Assembly: GCF_008831285.2 (NCBI RefSeq)
Contig: NC_045146.1
Coordinates: forward strand, 22,399,703-22,463,702
Length of the DNA stretch: 64,000 bases
Direction of reading: 5' to 3'
Source of the DNA: Nymphaea colorata
Lineage: Eukaryota > Streptophyta > Magnoliopsida > Nymphaeales > Nymphaeaceae
In this document: positions 1 to 12,935 of the stretch, one piece after another
Layout: every line of letters starts with the position of its first letter
Numbering within the stretch: the first letter of the stretch is position 1
Notes under the pieces: model-generated
Told to the model about the DNA's origin: nothing
The model's database searches: none
The model's input: only the letters and a program-made list of their open reading frames with translations
Program-made: the position numbers and the translations under genes

Positions 1-724
1 TTTACTACGCTTGATGTCCCATTTGCAAGTACATCCAAATGGGACAGGTCCTAAATCCATACCAATTTGGTAGTTATGCTTTTGAGGTCAAAAATGAATG
101 AAAGTTTATAATCCTATATATCATCTTTATTTTGATCATGTAAAGCTTCCTTCCATATCTGAAGGTAATTTCTCTTGAAAATGAATTCCATTACCTAAAA
201 TCAAGGTGGCCTGGAGCATTGCTTCTTGTTGATTGACAAGGAGTATGAGTCGCTCCTCCCCTTTCTCAAGGTAAAGAAAGTGTCCACTTATAGATAAATA
301 TTTCAAGTAATAAGACAGAATTAAGATGCTCAAAGAAATTGCCATTAATAGGAGGTGTGAAGAGCTGAAATTCTTGAATTAGACTTTAGAGTTTAGAGAA
401 TTAATCCTGCTAAGAAACGACAGCATATTCATAATAAATCTCTGCACTGGACAACATGCATGCGTGATTTAATGGCCACAACTCTAGGCTAGATGTACCA
501 CAGAGACACATTTATGCTTTATTATGCTGAAGTCACTTGTTTGAGTGATTGATTATCAACCATGCTTGAAGCTTTATATAAGAATAGATATCTCAATTGA
601 CTGATTCTTACAGCTTCATTTGCTCTAAAAAAGTGAGTTTAATCAGTTATTTGGCATTATCATGTTCTTTCTGTTTCCTGGATCTGCTTATTGTGTTAAG
701 TACATGAATATTATCAAAATGCAG
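1..724 (+). other. Intron of the SPX-MFS gene, no exon seen
   Basis: No stretch continues the SPX-MFS reading frame upstream of the acceptor at 723-724. The sequence is AT-rich with scattered stops in all frames, as expected for an intron. A 69-codon open frame on the minus strand (136-345) looks accidental. Confidence 0.6.
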
Positions 725-3063
725 GTTGGGATCTGCACGAGCTGTTAATCGACGCTATATTAGCGACTGCGTGCCTGTCAAAATTCGTATGCAAGCATCT
801 GCAGCATTTGTTAGTGCGAGTGCTCTTGGAATGGCATGTGGTCCTGCTCTTGCAGGATTGCTTCAAACTAATTTTAAGTTTTATGTCGTCACAATCAATG
901 CAAGCACTTTACCAGGATGGTTCATGTCTCTTGCATGGTTAATATATCTGTGTTGGCTATGGATATCATTTAAAGAGCCTGTTTATGAATCCCAACAGTC
1001 TAACTCAGCTAACAACTCTAGTACCGGTAAGGTTTCATCATTTTAGTTGTATGACATTCAAGAAAAATTCTCTTGTTTCGTTTCTGTTGGTGGTGCATGT
1101 AACCCAGTTGAATACACCTGCAGTAACTGCAATTGTGGTGCACTCAAGTGGCAATGGACTTGCACAACCCCTTCTCTCATCTTCAACTGTGGAGGAGAAG
1201 CCGCAGAAAGAAGATCAAGAATTTGATGACAGTGAAGAAGCTCCAGAAGAATCACACAAACCTGCCACCACTATTGGATCTGCATATAGACTGCTTACTC
1301 CATCCGTGAAGGCATGGATAATCTTGTACTTCGTTCTTATTCTGTCCTCAACGTTCACTACTAAAATTTTCACTTTTCAGATAAATTATTTAGTTTATTC
1401 TGCTAAAGACTTGAGACTGACATTAGGAATCTGAATAGGTTTTGGCGCAGTTCTATGCTTTGTACAAGATGTGTGCTTGTTTACATTAAGCAAGCCCCTG
1501 AGTTGAGTGTCTTTTCTTTGTGTTAGATACTGCACTTCCGACGGAACCAGGGATTAAATTCTTTCTTTATAACTCTTATCACAGTTTTGTAGCTGTTCTT
1601 GTTCAATTAACACTCTGGACCTTATGTCATGCCACTCTGGACCTTATGTCATGCCACCATGCGTTGTTTATTAACAGATTTCAGTATGAAGTTTTTTCTG
1701 ATTTCTCTAGCATTATTAATATCTTGACAAACTTCTGCCAATTTTACATGAACCGGAGACTGAAAAGAAATACCATATGACATCTTAAGAGATGATTGTA
1801 TGTTACGTTATCAATCTGATTGAATTTTGTCATGTCCTATTGCAGGTTCAATTGTTGATATACTTCATGCTCAAATATGCAATGGAGGTCTTATTATCCG
1901 AATCAAGTGTTGTTGCAACCTTCTACTTTAATTGGTCAACAAGCAAAGTTGCCTTGTTTCTTGCGTGCCTTGGCTTCACTGTATTGCCAGTAAATATAGT
2001 TGTCGGCACATACATTAGCAATTTATTTGAGGAAAGGTAAATTTATATTTCTAGATTAGTTTCTTTCGATGTCTTCCAATTTCGTTATTACCGATAGACC
2101 TTATCCTCACTTCACACGAGTGAGCAGATCTTCTGGTTTTCCCATGTACGTGCAAAAGGTCAACTTTTGTAAAAAGATTTCATAATCACTCTTTTTCTTG
2201 TTTACCAAGAAAGAAAAAAAATTGGAGCTTCTTTCTCCTTATGAAGAAGGTTTATACTGTAGTGTTTGCTTTCTTCTTGTCAAATTTTTAGCAGGTGAGA
2301 GTTTTTGCATCAGCAACTTTGAGAAAGGACCATATGACCGATCAGTGCATCACACAGACTATTCAGTTCTGCTTTCAATTATAAAGTCTTGAACATTCTT
2401 TTTTTGAAAAAAATGTCCTAAACCTTAGTCGTTGCATAAAAGAACTTATTTGAGTCCATCTCATCGCTCTGGGTCCTTCTCGTTCTCGGTTCCTTTCTAT
2501 TTTTGTGTTACGATGCTTCTAAAATGCGTGGTTATTTGCTCATGTTCGTCATTCTCCTTGCGCGACTATCCCTGTTGGTTTGAATGGGAGCAGGCAACTA
2601 TTACTGGCTTCAGAGATCTTTGTGTTAATTGGCATCATTATGAGCTTCAACATTGCAATCCCATACTCTGTACCTCAATACGTTTCGTCTGCTCTTATCA
2701 CATTCGTCTCTGCAGAAGTTCTCGAAGGTAAACTCTATCTTGAATTGTATTGTACCTAAATTCGCTGAAGGCTTCATTGTTTGAGTTTGAAGTGTATATT
2801 CATTTGACGGTGCACTGCGCTCAGGTGTGAATCTGTCGCTTCTTTCGCAAGTCATGTCGTCGAGGTTAGCCAGGGGAACGTACAACGGTGGTCTGCTCTC
2901 AACGGAAGCAGGAACACTGGCTCGAGTGGTCGCAGACGGCACAATCACGTTGGCAGGCTACTTGGGTGAGAGTATGCTTTTAAATGTCACACTCATTCCA
3001 TCGTTGTTAATATGTTTGGCTTCTATAACAGCCACATTTCTTACCTATAATTCTCTTTATTAA
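725..3063 (+). CDS. SPX-MFS vacuolar phosphate transporter (PHT5/VPT type), C-terminal part
   Basis: Exons by splice motif and phase: 725-1026, 1124-1311, 1846-2036, 2594-2727, 2825-3063 (stop TAA 3061-3063). They give about 350 residues, roughly the C-terminal half of a family of about 700. The SPX domain and first membrane helices lie upstream, outside the window. The first residues read [16 protein letters not shown], a signature of plant SPX-MFS proteins. Later blocks include [34 protein letters not shown] and [13 protein letters not shown], with several hydrophobic helices of the MFS domain. The family exports or imports phosphate across the tonoplast and buffers cytosolic phosphate. All introns are GT-AG except 1312-1845, whose donor must be AAG|GCATGG (GC-AG); reading through it stops at 1432-1434. 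Family assignment is firm; which paralogue it is remains unknown. Confidence 0.93.
1611..1654. repeat. Tandem 22-bp duplication in an SPX-MFS intron
   Basis: A unit beginning CACTCTGGACC occurs twice head to tail, apparently identical. It lies inside the GC-AG intron (1312-1845). Confidence 0.85.
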
Positions 3064-4979
3064 TAATCTGTTGTATGCGCATGTATAGAGAACATCTTCC
3101 CTTCTTGACAATGTCAATGATATAAAGCTTCTATTATTTCATCTTCGGTTCCTCGGAAGTTCTGCCCACAAAATACAAAAATTCTTTATAACTTCGATCC
3201 CACCCAAAGTTTTATCCTTCTCGTCCTTCACCGTTTAAAAGGCATGCAAAGCGTTTGTATACTGGCTAATGATTCGATTACCCATCGTCGACAAAACCAG
3301 CAGCACCAGGATCTTCAGGTGGCTCAGTTGGGAACTTGAAACGGTTCTGACCAGTGTGGGGTTTGGGCATATGACGAAATCCCAACTTAATAAAAATTTA
3401 TGTAATCGGATCATGGACTCAGGCAGAGGCTGCATCTTACTGTGGGTTCAAATCTGACAATTTAAACCTCAATTTGAATATCAGCATATATCCTCGTATC
3501 AGCCACAACCTGGAAAATTTTATTTAAAGCAAGTTGTGTACGTTTAAGTTGGATTTTGTAGTAGGTCGATGCTAGATCTGACTTAAAATAGTATTCTGGA
3601 TGTAATCAGAAACCGTCAAATCTGACCTAAAGTTTGTCGACAGTAAAGCTCCAATAGTGCGTGTTTGATGCCCAGTCCTGTCACGCATTGGACGCCCGCG
3701 TGCGTTTTGCCATGCTTGATCATGTTTGATTCAGGAAACACATGCAAATGTAATGGAGGCACAAAGTATACTAGGAACCAAGGCATGAAATTGTTGTTCT
3801 TGGACACCGTGTAACTTATTTGGCAAATATGTGCTCGGATTCAAGTCGGTTGAAAATTGGGTTGTTGGATCAATGAGTTGACTCAATGACTTACTGGGTT
3901 AGGTCATAAATTTTTATAGTGCATTTTTTCTATAAATAGATGAAGAAGGTAAATGTGTTAGAGCTTCAAGTTTAATTTTCTCATCAATTAAAACTAGATA
4001 ATATGTAATATATGAGCATACGTGTATACTTAGTTAAATTTATGATATTTCACTATTCAAAGAATAATAAACTTCAGTATTTAATAGCATACGACAAAAA
4101 AAACATATAATTAGATGACAATCCCAGTTGACTTGGCAAGCCCTGACTAGTGACCCAATAATGGGATGATCCTAGCCGATTTGGGCGACTCATAGCTCAG
4201 ATCGGTGAGTTTCCCAACTATGCCAAGTGAGACCTATTCCATCGAAAATCTAGGGAAGCTAAGAGTTTCACTCTATATTTCATATGGAATTGGCTGGTTA
4301 AAACACAGTCCTTCCCCACATACAAACAAAGGTATAACAAGACTGTTTGAACGGAAGGCAATATGAACATGGGGAACGTTTGTTCCATAGAAGAGCACGG
4401 TAGTGTACTTCCTTCCATGCAGCATGAACAGGACCGGTATGCTCATGGGAATGGAGCCTTGAATTCAAGAGTTATTCCTTAGCCCTTTTTTGTTTTTTAC
4501 TATAGTTTCTAAGAACAATACTACTATATTTTTTAGAAGAACGTAACTTGAAGTGAATTTCTCGAATTGAAAAGTTCAATGCAAGCCTCTACTTGAGAGT
4601 TTTCTATAAAATATGTGGCTTTTGTTAGAAAAGTTACAAAAAGATGGTTCCTTTTTAAAATTTGTAGACAAAAAAGTAGACCCCCAAATATGTAAACCAA
4701 ATCCAAGTTCAATCCAGGATGAGTTCCTTTGTTGAGAGGAGTGTGATGGATCCGATTTGGGTTCGATGTTGGCGTTTTATCCATTTGAGTAATAGGGTAT
4801 ACGGACCACGGTAATGAGACTCTGGGTGGGTTCAGGTCAATAAATACAAGGTGCAAATGCCAAACCAGGGAAGGGTGAACGCCCAGAGGTCGTACCAGTG
4901 AAGAGTTCCGGTTCCTCCCACCAGGCACCCAACGCTGCGAATCCGTGACACGAGGACCAACCTTTTTTCCTTCTTCCCC
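3064..4979. other. Intergenic region with a decayed repeat
   Basis: This holds the SPX-MFS 3' flank and the GET3 promoter. Between about 3838 and 4215 the text is rich in GACTCA/GGGTTGG-like words in both orientations (for example GAGTTGACTCAATGACTTA near 3877 and TGACTAGTGACCCA near 4145). This resembles a degenerate inverted-repeat element, but no target duplication is visible. No convincing coding region was found. Confidence 0.45.
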
Positions 4980-4997
4980 ATGGATCCGGCCGATTGA
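4980..4997 (+). promoter_or_regulatory. Short upstream ORF before GET3
   Basis: ATG at 4980-4982 opens a five-codon frame (MDPAD) ending in TGA, 54 bases before the GET3 start. It acts as a uORF only if transcription starts upstream of 4980, which the sequence does not settle. Confidence 0.4.
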
Positions 4998-5051
4998 TCG
5001 CGAAGAAATCGTCAGGCTTCGTGTTGCTTCGATAGTATTGTCGCCGTAAAG

Positions 5052-8000
5052 ATGGTGGAGAACTCGGAATTGTTGGAGGGGAGCGTGAGGAATATACTGG
5101 AACAGGACCAGCTCAAGTGGGTTTTCGTTGGTGGCAAGGGCGGCGTCGGCAAGACCACCTGCAGCTCTATCCTCTCGATCCTCCTGTCGAGAGTGAGATC
5201 GTCCGTTCTCATTATCTCCACGGATCCTGCCCACAACCTTAGCGATGCCTTCCAGCAGAAGTTCACCAAGACCCCTACTTTGGTCAATGGCTTCTCGAAT
5301 CTATTCGCCATGGTGTGTATCGGGTTCTGAAATTTTTGGATCCTTCCTTTGTTGTTTCGGCATACTCACTCTGATTTTTTTGGCTTATGATGATCTTTTC
5401 TTTGGTTTTTGTTTGATTTTCTGTTCATCTTGTTCGTGAATTTGGTACCATCTGGGTTCTGTGTTTCTGGATGTGGGCTCTGAACTTCAGTGTTTGTTTT
5501 TTGAGATTTAGTGATCTTTTACGATTCGGGTGATTTTTTATTTTGGTTATGCGCTGCAAATTTTAGTTTTTTTCTTACTTGTTGGGTATGAGTATTTGCA
5601 ATTTGTGATGCTTTTGATAGGACCTGAGAGTTGCGTTTTTCAGGAAGTGGATCCAAACGTGGAGAAGGATGAGATGCCCAATGTGGAAGGGATGGATAGT
5701 TTTCTTTCCGAATTAGCTAACGCAATTCCAGGCATTGATGAGGCCATGAGTTTTGCTGAGATGCTCAAGTAAATTGCTCTGTTCTCCTCTTTTCCTTGCC
5801 GTTTCTCTCTGATCCTTATGTTGGATGGAATTGTTGGTTGCTCGTGCTTCTGATGGAACGCATCTAGTACCTGGTTTTGCTTGATAAATACTCCATTTAG
5901 TTAAATGCTGTTTGAAACTAAATTGGTGGCATCACTGTTTTGTTTTTATCAACCCTCTATGTTGTATCTGCGTGGTTGCCAGTTGATCATTTCAAATTTA
6001 GTCAGCTATCTTGTATTGAAGTTTGAAGGAGCAAATAAAGTGAACATGTGCTATGTGGTGGAGATTGACTGCTTTACGTTCAGTCATTGATAAATCGGGT
6101 GAAGTTTGTTACTCTGTTTTATATGCTTGTTTCACTTTCTTCGTGGAGTGAACTTATTGTTCAGTTCCCGCCATCTATGACAATCTGGTCAAGTCAAATG
6201 AACTTGGTTGCATAATTGGATGAGTAAAGCTCTTTCATGGCTTTCCAGAATTGCTGAATTTTCTTTCGGCTGTTCTGTTGAATGCAATTGTTGGGAGGTT
6301 AGTAACAGATGAACAATGAAGAATGTGTTAATTCCTTTAAGGAATATGCCTGAAGTGAATAGGCTTTCATGGGATCCATGTCGATGTCCATCATGGACAT
6401 CCACGTTGGAGATAAAAACCGCATTGCATATCGTACTGCTAGATCCATCTGTCTCTTTTGTAAGAGAAGAAAATATAACATTGTGGAGTATAACATTTTC
6501 CTGTACTATTTTCTAAACTTTTTATTTTTATTTGTTCCGACTTCTGAGTTTCCCATCAGTCTTAAAGATGGATGGTAGCTCTCTCCTAGTGGAAAAGGTA
6601 AATGGTATTTGTTAGCTGTGAAACGTCTTCATGCACCAGTAGTAAGAGCAGCAATCTCTTCTTGTGTTCTAAAATTTGGTCTCTTCTTGTGCCTTTACCT
6701 TTTTGCCATAAACCTGAGGGAAAAATTTTTGAAAAAGTAAGCAGTTCATCATGACCACTTCTGTAAGCATTGACTGTACATTCATTAAATATTTTTTCTC
6801 TGCTCAAGTCATCTATATGATATTATCTATTTATTAGTTTATGCTTAGTGTCTCTTGCTTTAATTTGACAAGTACATGCTGTGTTTCAGCTTTTCCAAAG
6901 TTTGTTTCTGTTTGGTGCTAAATATCACTTTCCTACAGATTAGTTCAAACAATGGACTACTCAGTCATAGTGTTCGATACTGCCCCAACTGGTCATACGT
7001 TGCGTCTCTTGCAATTTCCTTCCATATTGGAAAAGGGTCTTGGGAAAATGATGGCATTGAGAAATAGATTTGGTGGCCTCATAAGCCAGGTAAAGATATA
7101 CACATCTTATTATAGGTCACATATGTATTCTTTTCTCAACTTTATAGTTCTTTAGTTTTGAACTGAAAAGCTGCAGTATTCCTATTATTATGATTCTTCA
7201 TATGTTATGCTAAGCTGTCTTTCTCTCTAGTCTGGAAGATGACTATTTTGCAGTTTGGCTTGATATCCATATCTGCTGAGAGATTGCAACTAATTAACGA
7301 AAGAATGACTTTGTAGACCTACATGAATCAAGCACTTTTCTATGTAATTCAGCAATTGATTGTATGACATAATGATACTACTTTGTTGATGGCTGATACA
7401 TTAAAAAAAAAAAGGAGTACATCTCTTGTTGCTTTTGTTTTACAATAAGTTTATGTTAACTAGTTGCCTTTGGTAGGTAACGCGAATGTTCGGTATGGAG
7501 GATGAATTTGGGGAAGATGCCCTTGTTGGTAAGCTAGAAGGCATGAAAGATGTGATAGAACAAGTCAATAGACAATTCCGCGATCCAGTGAGTGAAGAAA
7601 ATTTGTTCGGTTTCCTTCTCTTCATCTCTTTGCTTTCCTTTCCTTTTGCTGTAGAAATGTGTACAGAAAATACAGTTGTCATATGTGGGTTTTTTTTTCT
7701 TTTCTTTTCTTCTGTTTCTCCTTTTAAAAAGTTCAGTTGTTGGATGTTCGTTGATATGTTTATCATTACAGTGTCTGTCTGTTCATATGTACATGGATTG
7801 AAAGATAAGAAAGCAAGTTTTCTCTAATTTTAAATAGAATAAACTTATAAAGTATTGCAATAGGAGCTTGTAATAAACACGCTACTATTATGGTGGTGTG
7901 ACGAACAAAACATCCGCACTGTAAAAATTGTGGAAAAAACGAATCAAACCATGGAGCTTGAAGCCTTGAACCTTAATAAATGTGGGAGCGGTATTGAATA

Positions 8001-9651
8001 TGATATGTTTTATAACCATAAATAGGTAATTCCTGTTCTACTGAAATAACAGTAAACGTTTCTCTCTTAGTAAATGCTTGCTCATCGAAAGAAGCATTGC
8101 AATAACAATTTTCTTTTAGGTTATTAATGTAAAATAACGAGGTTGTGTCATAGTTGTATGTTACCTAAAACTGTCGCATGGCTTCCAGTCCTCATGGCTG
8201 GTCCAACAGAAACTATGCATGATTTTGTATTGATATTAAATGATGCCATCTCTTTGATCATCCCCATGTGAAAAGGACTTTGCTTTCTCTTCTTGAGCTA
8301 ACACCTGCCCGAGTTGATATTATATATTCCACTTAATTTGTGCAAAATTTGTCTTGTAGGACTTGACAACTTTTGTCTGTGTCTGCATCCCAGAGTTCCT
8401 ATCCCTCTATGAAACAGAAAGGTTGGTTCAAGAACTGACCAAGTTTGAGATTGATACCCACAACATCATCATTAATCAAGTACTGTATGATGAGGAAGGT
8501 ATATACTTATCATCTGGTTAATATCTTGCATTTAGGCATCATTTTGTCGAGTGTTAAATGTTAATTGTGACCCTGCTTGTTATATAAGATGTTGAATCCA
8601 AGTTGTTGAAAGCAAGGATGCGCATGCAGCAGAAGTATCTTGACCAGTTCTATACATTATATGATGATTTTCACATCACTTTGCTGCCATTGCTTCCAGA
8701 AGAGGTAACTCCCTGCATCTGAGCTCTCCCCTTGTCTGTTTTTTTGCTTTTAATTGTATTCAGATATGGACTAATGAATACAGCTAAGCTCATGATTGAT
8801 TGGAGAACTTACTGGTTCTCTGGTTCATGCTTTAGGAGTCGTTTTCTGTGGAGTCTGTTCACATCACTCTCTCTAGAGGTTTCAGTATGGTTCCGACGAT
8901 TAGTCCTTTCAGAAATGGGTTGATAGATCTTGTTGTAAATTAAAGTGCGTGAACCCCTCTTTGTTACTTACAAATGCTGGTCCCTATCTGAAGTAAGAAC
9001 CTGCACATTTAGAACAGCTGAATGTACTGACACTAGTCACCCAGTTGGCGAAGTTTTTATGATCTTTAACCGAACATCCTTCACATCCGTTATGGATTGT
9101 TTTGGTAAATGCTTCTTATAGTAACTTTTCAGAGTAATCGAGTTATTTAAGATACTCCAATATTATCTTTGGTATTCAGTATAGTCACATGGCCATGTTT
9201 CGTTGTCGAGATTGTCATGATGGTACCTGGATGACTTGCTACATATCATTATGATACTCCTCGTGCAACTTCGTCAACTTATAGACAAATTAGGTGCCTC
9301 TCTGTTCTGAAGGAGCCCCTAAATGATAGACAACAAGCTTGAAGGTCGCTTGGTAATTAGGGGTTTCCTTTTTTTTTTTTTTTCCTCTCCTTTTATTTTG
9401 CTTCAATGAATGCTGCAAGCTCTACGATTGGAAAGCAGAAAAAGGAAAATATGTAACATCAACAAATATCTCAGGTTTGCGGTGTGGAAGCACTAAAGGC
9501 GTTTTCTGCTCACTTCATAAAACCACACAAACCCGCAACAACCAAAGGAACCGTCGAAGAGCTTGAGAGAAGGGTGTCCACCTTGAGGATGCAGTTGAAG
9601 GAAGCCGAGATGGAGTTGGACAGATTGAGGAAAGGGAAGCGGGTGCTCTGA
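5052..9651 (+). CDS. GET3: GET3/ASNA1 ATPase (guided entry of tail-anchored proteins)
   Basis: Exons: 5052-5312, 5644-5768, 6939-7089, 7477-7587, 8360-8498, 8589-8704, 9475-9651 (TGA). All introns are GT-AG and phases join to a 359-residue protein, the usual length for cytosolic plant GET3. The deviant P-loop [10 protein letters not shown] is at residues 27-36. Switch [13 protein letters not shown] (about 56-67) contains the expected catalytic Asp58. Switch [10 protein letters not shown] is at 142-149. The C-terminus has a short acidic/basic helix ([19 protein letters not shown]). No N-terminal transit peptide is seen, which favours the cytosolic paralogue. Known role of the family: ATP-driven homodimer that shuttles tail-anchored membrane proteins to the ER receptor GET1/GET2. 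Nothing odd was seen in motifs or length. Confidence 0.97.
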
Positions 9652-9830
9652 TCTTCCCGTTTACTCCTTTTAATTTTGTTGCTGAATGAAATTAGACTTA
9701 ATTAATTTGTTATTAATTGGAAGAATTTTGCTTTGTTAATTGGCTGCAATTGTTCCTTCTTCTTTCCCTTTTTTCTGTAATCCATGGCAAACTAATATTC
9801 CCAACTTTTTGAGAAACGGGCAGCGTAACA

Positions 9831-9852
9831 TCTCTCTCTCTCTCTCTCTCTC
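9831..9852. repeat. (TC)n microsatellite
   Basis: Eleven uninterrupted TC units, 180 bases 3' of the GET3 stop, probably in or just past the 3' UTR. Confidence 0.9.
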
Positions 9853-10001
9853 CACATACAGATTTGAGCAAAGGAGACTTGATCATCCAAGAGAAAAGCT
9901 GAATGATTTCATATTATGAAACTAATACTTGCTAATTTACACATCTACCAAAATCAGAGTAACACACTCTAAAAACTCGGAAGAAAAAAAAAAAATCACC
10001 C

Positions 10002-10277
10002 TCACTTCTGGACTGGAGATTGTCGGTGCCCCGTGCAGGCCGTCATCTTTCTTGAGTTCTGCTCATTACTCTGAGCAATATCCGAGGCAGCGGCATGAGC
10101 AACGGCACATTGGTAGTCGCCGTTCTCGTAGATGGTGTCGAGCATGTTGTTGTGACCGCGGCTCTTTCTGAGAACCGCAACCATGAGGGGAGGTGCTTTC
10201 TCTACCTCCATTGATTTGGCCATCGCTTCTCGAAGTGCAAAGTGGGTGTTGGAGGTGAGAGCTTGTCCATTTATCAT
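10002..10277 (-). CDS. Unrecognised 91-codon open frame
   Basis: The minus strand encodes an ATG-started frame with an ordered composition (HFALREAMAKSMEVEKAPPL, then DTIYENGDYQCAVAHAAASD). I do not recognise a family. It could be a small gene, the last exon of a minus-strand gene (an open frame without the same phase continues upstream to 10507), or chance. There is no supporting neighbour or domain. Confidence 0.2.
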   Translation of the reverse strand: MINGQALTSNTHFALREAMAKSMEVEKAPPLMVAVLRKSRGHNNMLDTIYENGDYQCAVAHAAASDIAQSNEQNSRKMTACTGHRQSPVQK

Positions 10278-11239
10278 GTTAACATTTCAGGTTTGACCGG
10301 CTGCCGCCGGTTACCACTGGGACCGTGATTCATGTATATCCATTCCTGGAAGCCGCAGCGTAGAGAGTTTTCTAGCTTACCCAATGGTGGGCTCCAAATT
10401 TCCTGACATCGATGTCTCTTACCGTATTTGTCGGGAAAAATCTTGGTATCCAAAGCCAACACTGTCAGAGATCGTAATTCATAAGTTCTTTTTGTAAGAT
10501 TGTCCACAATTCTAAAACATCAAACAGAGGAGAAGTGCATATATTTATGCAGGAAAATTCGTCCCGGACAAAGAAGGATTGTATTTTATCGGGTGGAATG
10601 GAGATGCGAATGGATCCGATACAGATTGGACATAAATATGACGATATTTTACTAATCGGATGTTGTTGGAGTGGGACTCTAAAGCACATGATCGGATCTG
10701 TGTAGTCAAGTTACATGTTGTCCAATATTACATATCCCTCAGATTCTGCAATTTTGAATTCAATTACCAGTTGGATCCAAATATTGTTATTACGGAATTT
10801 GACACCCAATCCCATCCCATGATGAATTCTACATCTGAACCATTGCATCCGATTGAAAATTTAGAAAAGCCGTACAGCTTACACATGAACGTGAAAAAAG
10901 TTATTCGGGATTTGGCTTTTGGCGTTTGATTAGGGTTCTGTCCAAACGCGTTCTTGGTCCAAGATAACCTGTCTGGGCATTCAAACACGCCTTTGATGGA
11001 ATGACGTCAGCTTCATTCTTGTGGACCGCATTCGACTTAAAATGCGTTTGGTAGGAGTCTGTTCAACTTGTTATAAAAAAAGCATTAAGCCCAAAATATC
11101 TTGAAAATGGTTTTGGAACTTTTGTTTCTTGGAGGAGTTTTCTTTTCCTTTTTTTCACCTTCCTTGTATGGGGCAAGCTAAAGGCAGGGATGCTTTTACC
11201 TGTTTATTGTAGCTGGCAAAATCTCGTTTTTCTGAAACG

Positions 11240-11400
11240 ACGAGAGGCACAACACAATTGGTTGGCTTGAGGGACACGTAGACAACACGGCTTGAGTTTG
11301 ATTTTCGTATATGCTACTCCTCTAAATTGCAAACAATGGCATGGTCGACACTCAAGTTGAAAGATGTACTATAGATCCACGCAAGGTACTGAATCAGTCC
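11240..11400 (+). mobile_element. SINE-like dispersed repeat, copy A
   Basis: Shares with 44640-44810 (+), 33340-33520 (-) and part of 56380-56480 (-) the order: GGTTGG block, GTTTGATT block resembling a Pol III B box, TGCAAACAATGG, then CTCAAGTTGA and a TATA.CAT/AGATCCA block. The ends are not sharp and no target duplication was found. Confidence 0.5.
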
Positions 11401-12463
11401 TTTGCCCTGAAGGTAGGGGTAAGGGTGGGGTGGCTTTTGCTTCTGGCATAAGGCTTGTTTTCTGAAACTAATAAACATGTTTCAGATTGTTTGTGGACAT
11501 AGCAGTGATTGGTGGGTCCGTCCTAATCCACGTAGAATTAAGATGTGCATGCTCTCTCCCTTTTCAGTTCCCCGTGTCCGTTCTTGAGTCGAGGTTTAGC
11601 CAAAACTGGGGCCTCATTTGACTCTTTGCTTCGTATAATTTTCCAAATCCCTTTTTGCCTTCATTAAAGAGAAGAACACCCATCATTAAAGGGCTTCACA
11701 AATTGCAGGTAGTGCTAATTATTGAAGCTTATTACCAAGTGTAAGGATGTGATCCGGATTTGCAGTATGACTTTATGCATATCGTGTTATGTATGTAGGA
11801 CAGGTGCTAGTATGTTTACCGCTCATGGGTTCACGCCCCTGTATCTGGTAATCTAGTAGCTGTTGTTAGGGCTGAGTGGGGTCCCAGGGTTAGGAAGAAT
11901 GCGCAGTTCTTTGTGCTTATCGCTAACGTCAAGCTCATTCGTGCAGTGGGGGACGAACCTTCTCCTACCAGCAATTAACTTCTTGTCTGGGATCTTCAGC
12001 TTCAGAATGAGACAGGCTACATTAGTTAGACCAAGGAGACTTAATCTTTTTATTTCATTTGGAAGCTTATAGGAATAGCCCATATACTTTTATCGACCAT
12101 AGTTTGGAGTCTTTTGGAGTCTTGAACTTCTGGCTAACTTCACACATTAATTCTCTCTCTAAGTTGTTTTGTTTACGCCGGCATGACTCTTTGGACATGT
12201 CTCGTTTAATGAAATTCTTCTCAGCTCATATCGACTATAGCATCTTTCTTTCTCTTACCGATGGCTAACTATCATAAACAGATCTGAAATCGATATCTAG
12301 ATACTAATATGCGCAGATGTACACACATTTCTCTAGCCAAAGGAATATCTGTACGACTAAATTATCATATATGGTCAATAAATTCTCCAAGAACGAGATT
12401 CTTACACATGTCACTTCCTGCTGAATGAGTTGGTCGGTGTACTGTCGCAATTTTTTTTTATAG

Positions 12464-12935
12464 CAACGTTTAAAAGCTCGCCGAGCGGTGACTCGGCTTG
12501 GCTCGCCCCCCTAACGAGTCAACCCAGTCGGGTGACTCGTTTTAGTTCATGCTTCAATATTTTATTGATGTTTATAGTTTAAAGTTGATATTCTGTTTGT
12601 TACTTTATTAAAGATACAAGTTCAGTTTGTTCAATTTGAGCAATATTAACGAAATTGATTATTTTTTCTTGTATTTTTTCATTTGACATGTTAAATTGCA
12701 ACAATTCATAAAGGATGAACTTAATTGTGACTTCACTTTATGTTAGATTGTCTTTTTTTTAATCATATAAGTGAAATAAGTCATTTTACAAACTTTTAAC
12801 GCTTAAAAGACAAGTTATAGATTGTTTTTTCTTAAAAAAATTAACATAACCTGATCCAAGTCACTGAGTTGACCTGCCTAATCACAAGTCGAAAACAACC
12901 GAGTCAGTCACGAGTCACTAGGTTTTAAAACCTTG
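12464..12935. mobile_element. MITE-like element with imperfect terminal inverted repeats
   Basis: The left end (CAACGTTTAAAAGCTCG...GTGACTCGG) and the reverse complement of the right end (CAAGGTTTTAAAACCT..GTGACTCG) match as imperfect inverted repeats about 472 bases apart. Flanks TTTTATAG and ATTTATGG agree at 6 of 8 bases, a possible decayed 8-bp target duplication. No transposase is present. Confidence 0.5.

Noticed and set aside
3440..3465. GGGTTCAAATC resembling a tRNA B box
   Set aside because: No cloverleaf can be drawn around it. It may be a SINE remnant, but no other part could be aligned.
4185..4215. TAGCTCAGATCGGT resembling a tRNA D-arm
   Set aside because: No matching anticodon arm or T-arm (GGTTCRANYCC) follows at the right distance, and it lies in a degenerate repeat.
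4533..5234. 233-codon minus-strand frame upstream of and into GET3 exon 1
   Set aside because: It is antisense to GET3 exon 1 and its promoter, with no domain and a composition typical of chance translation.
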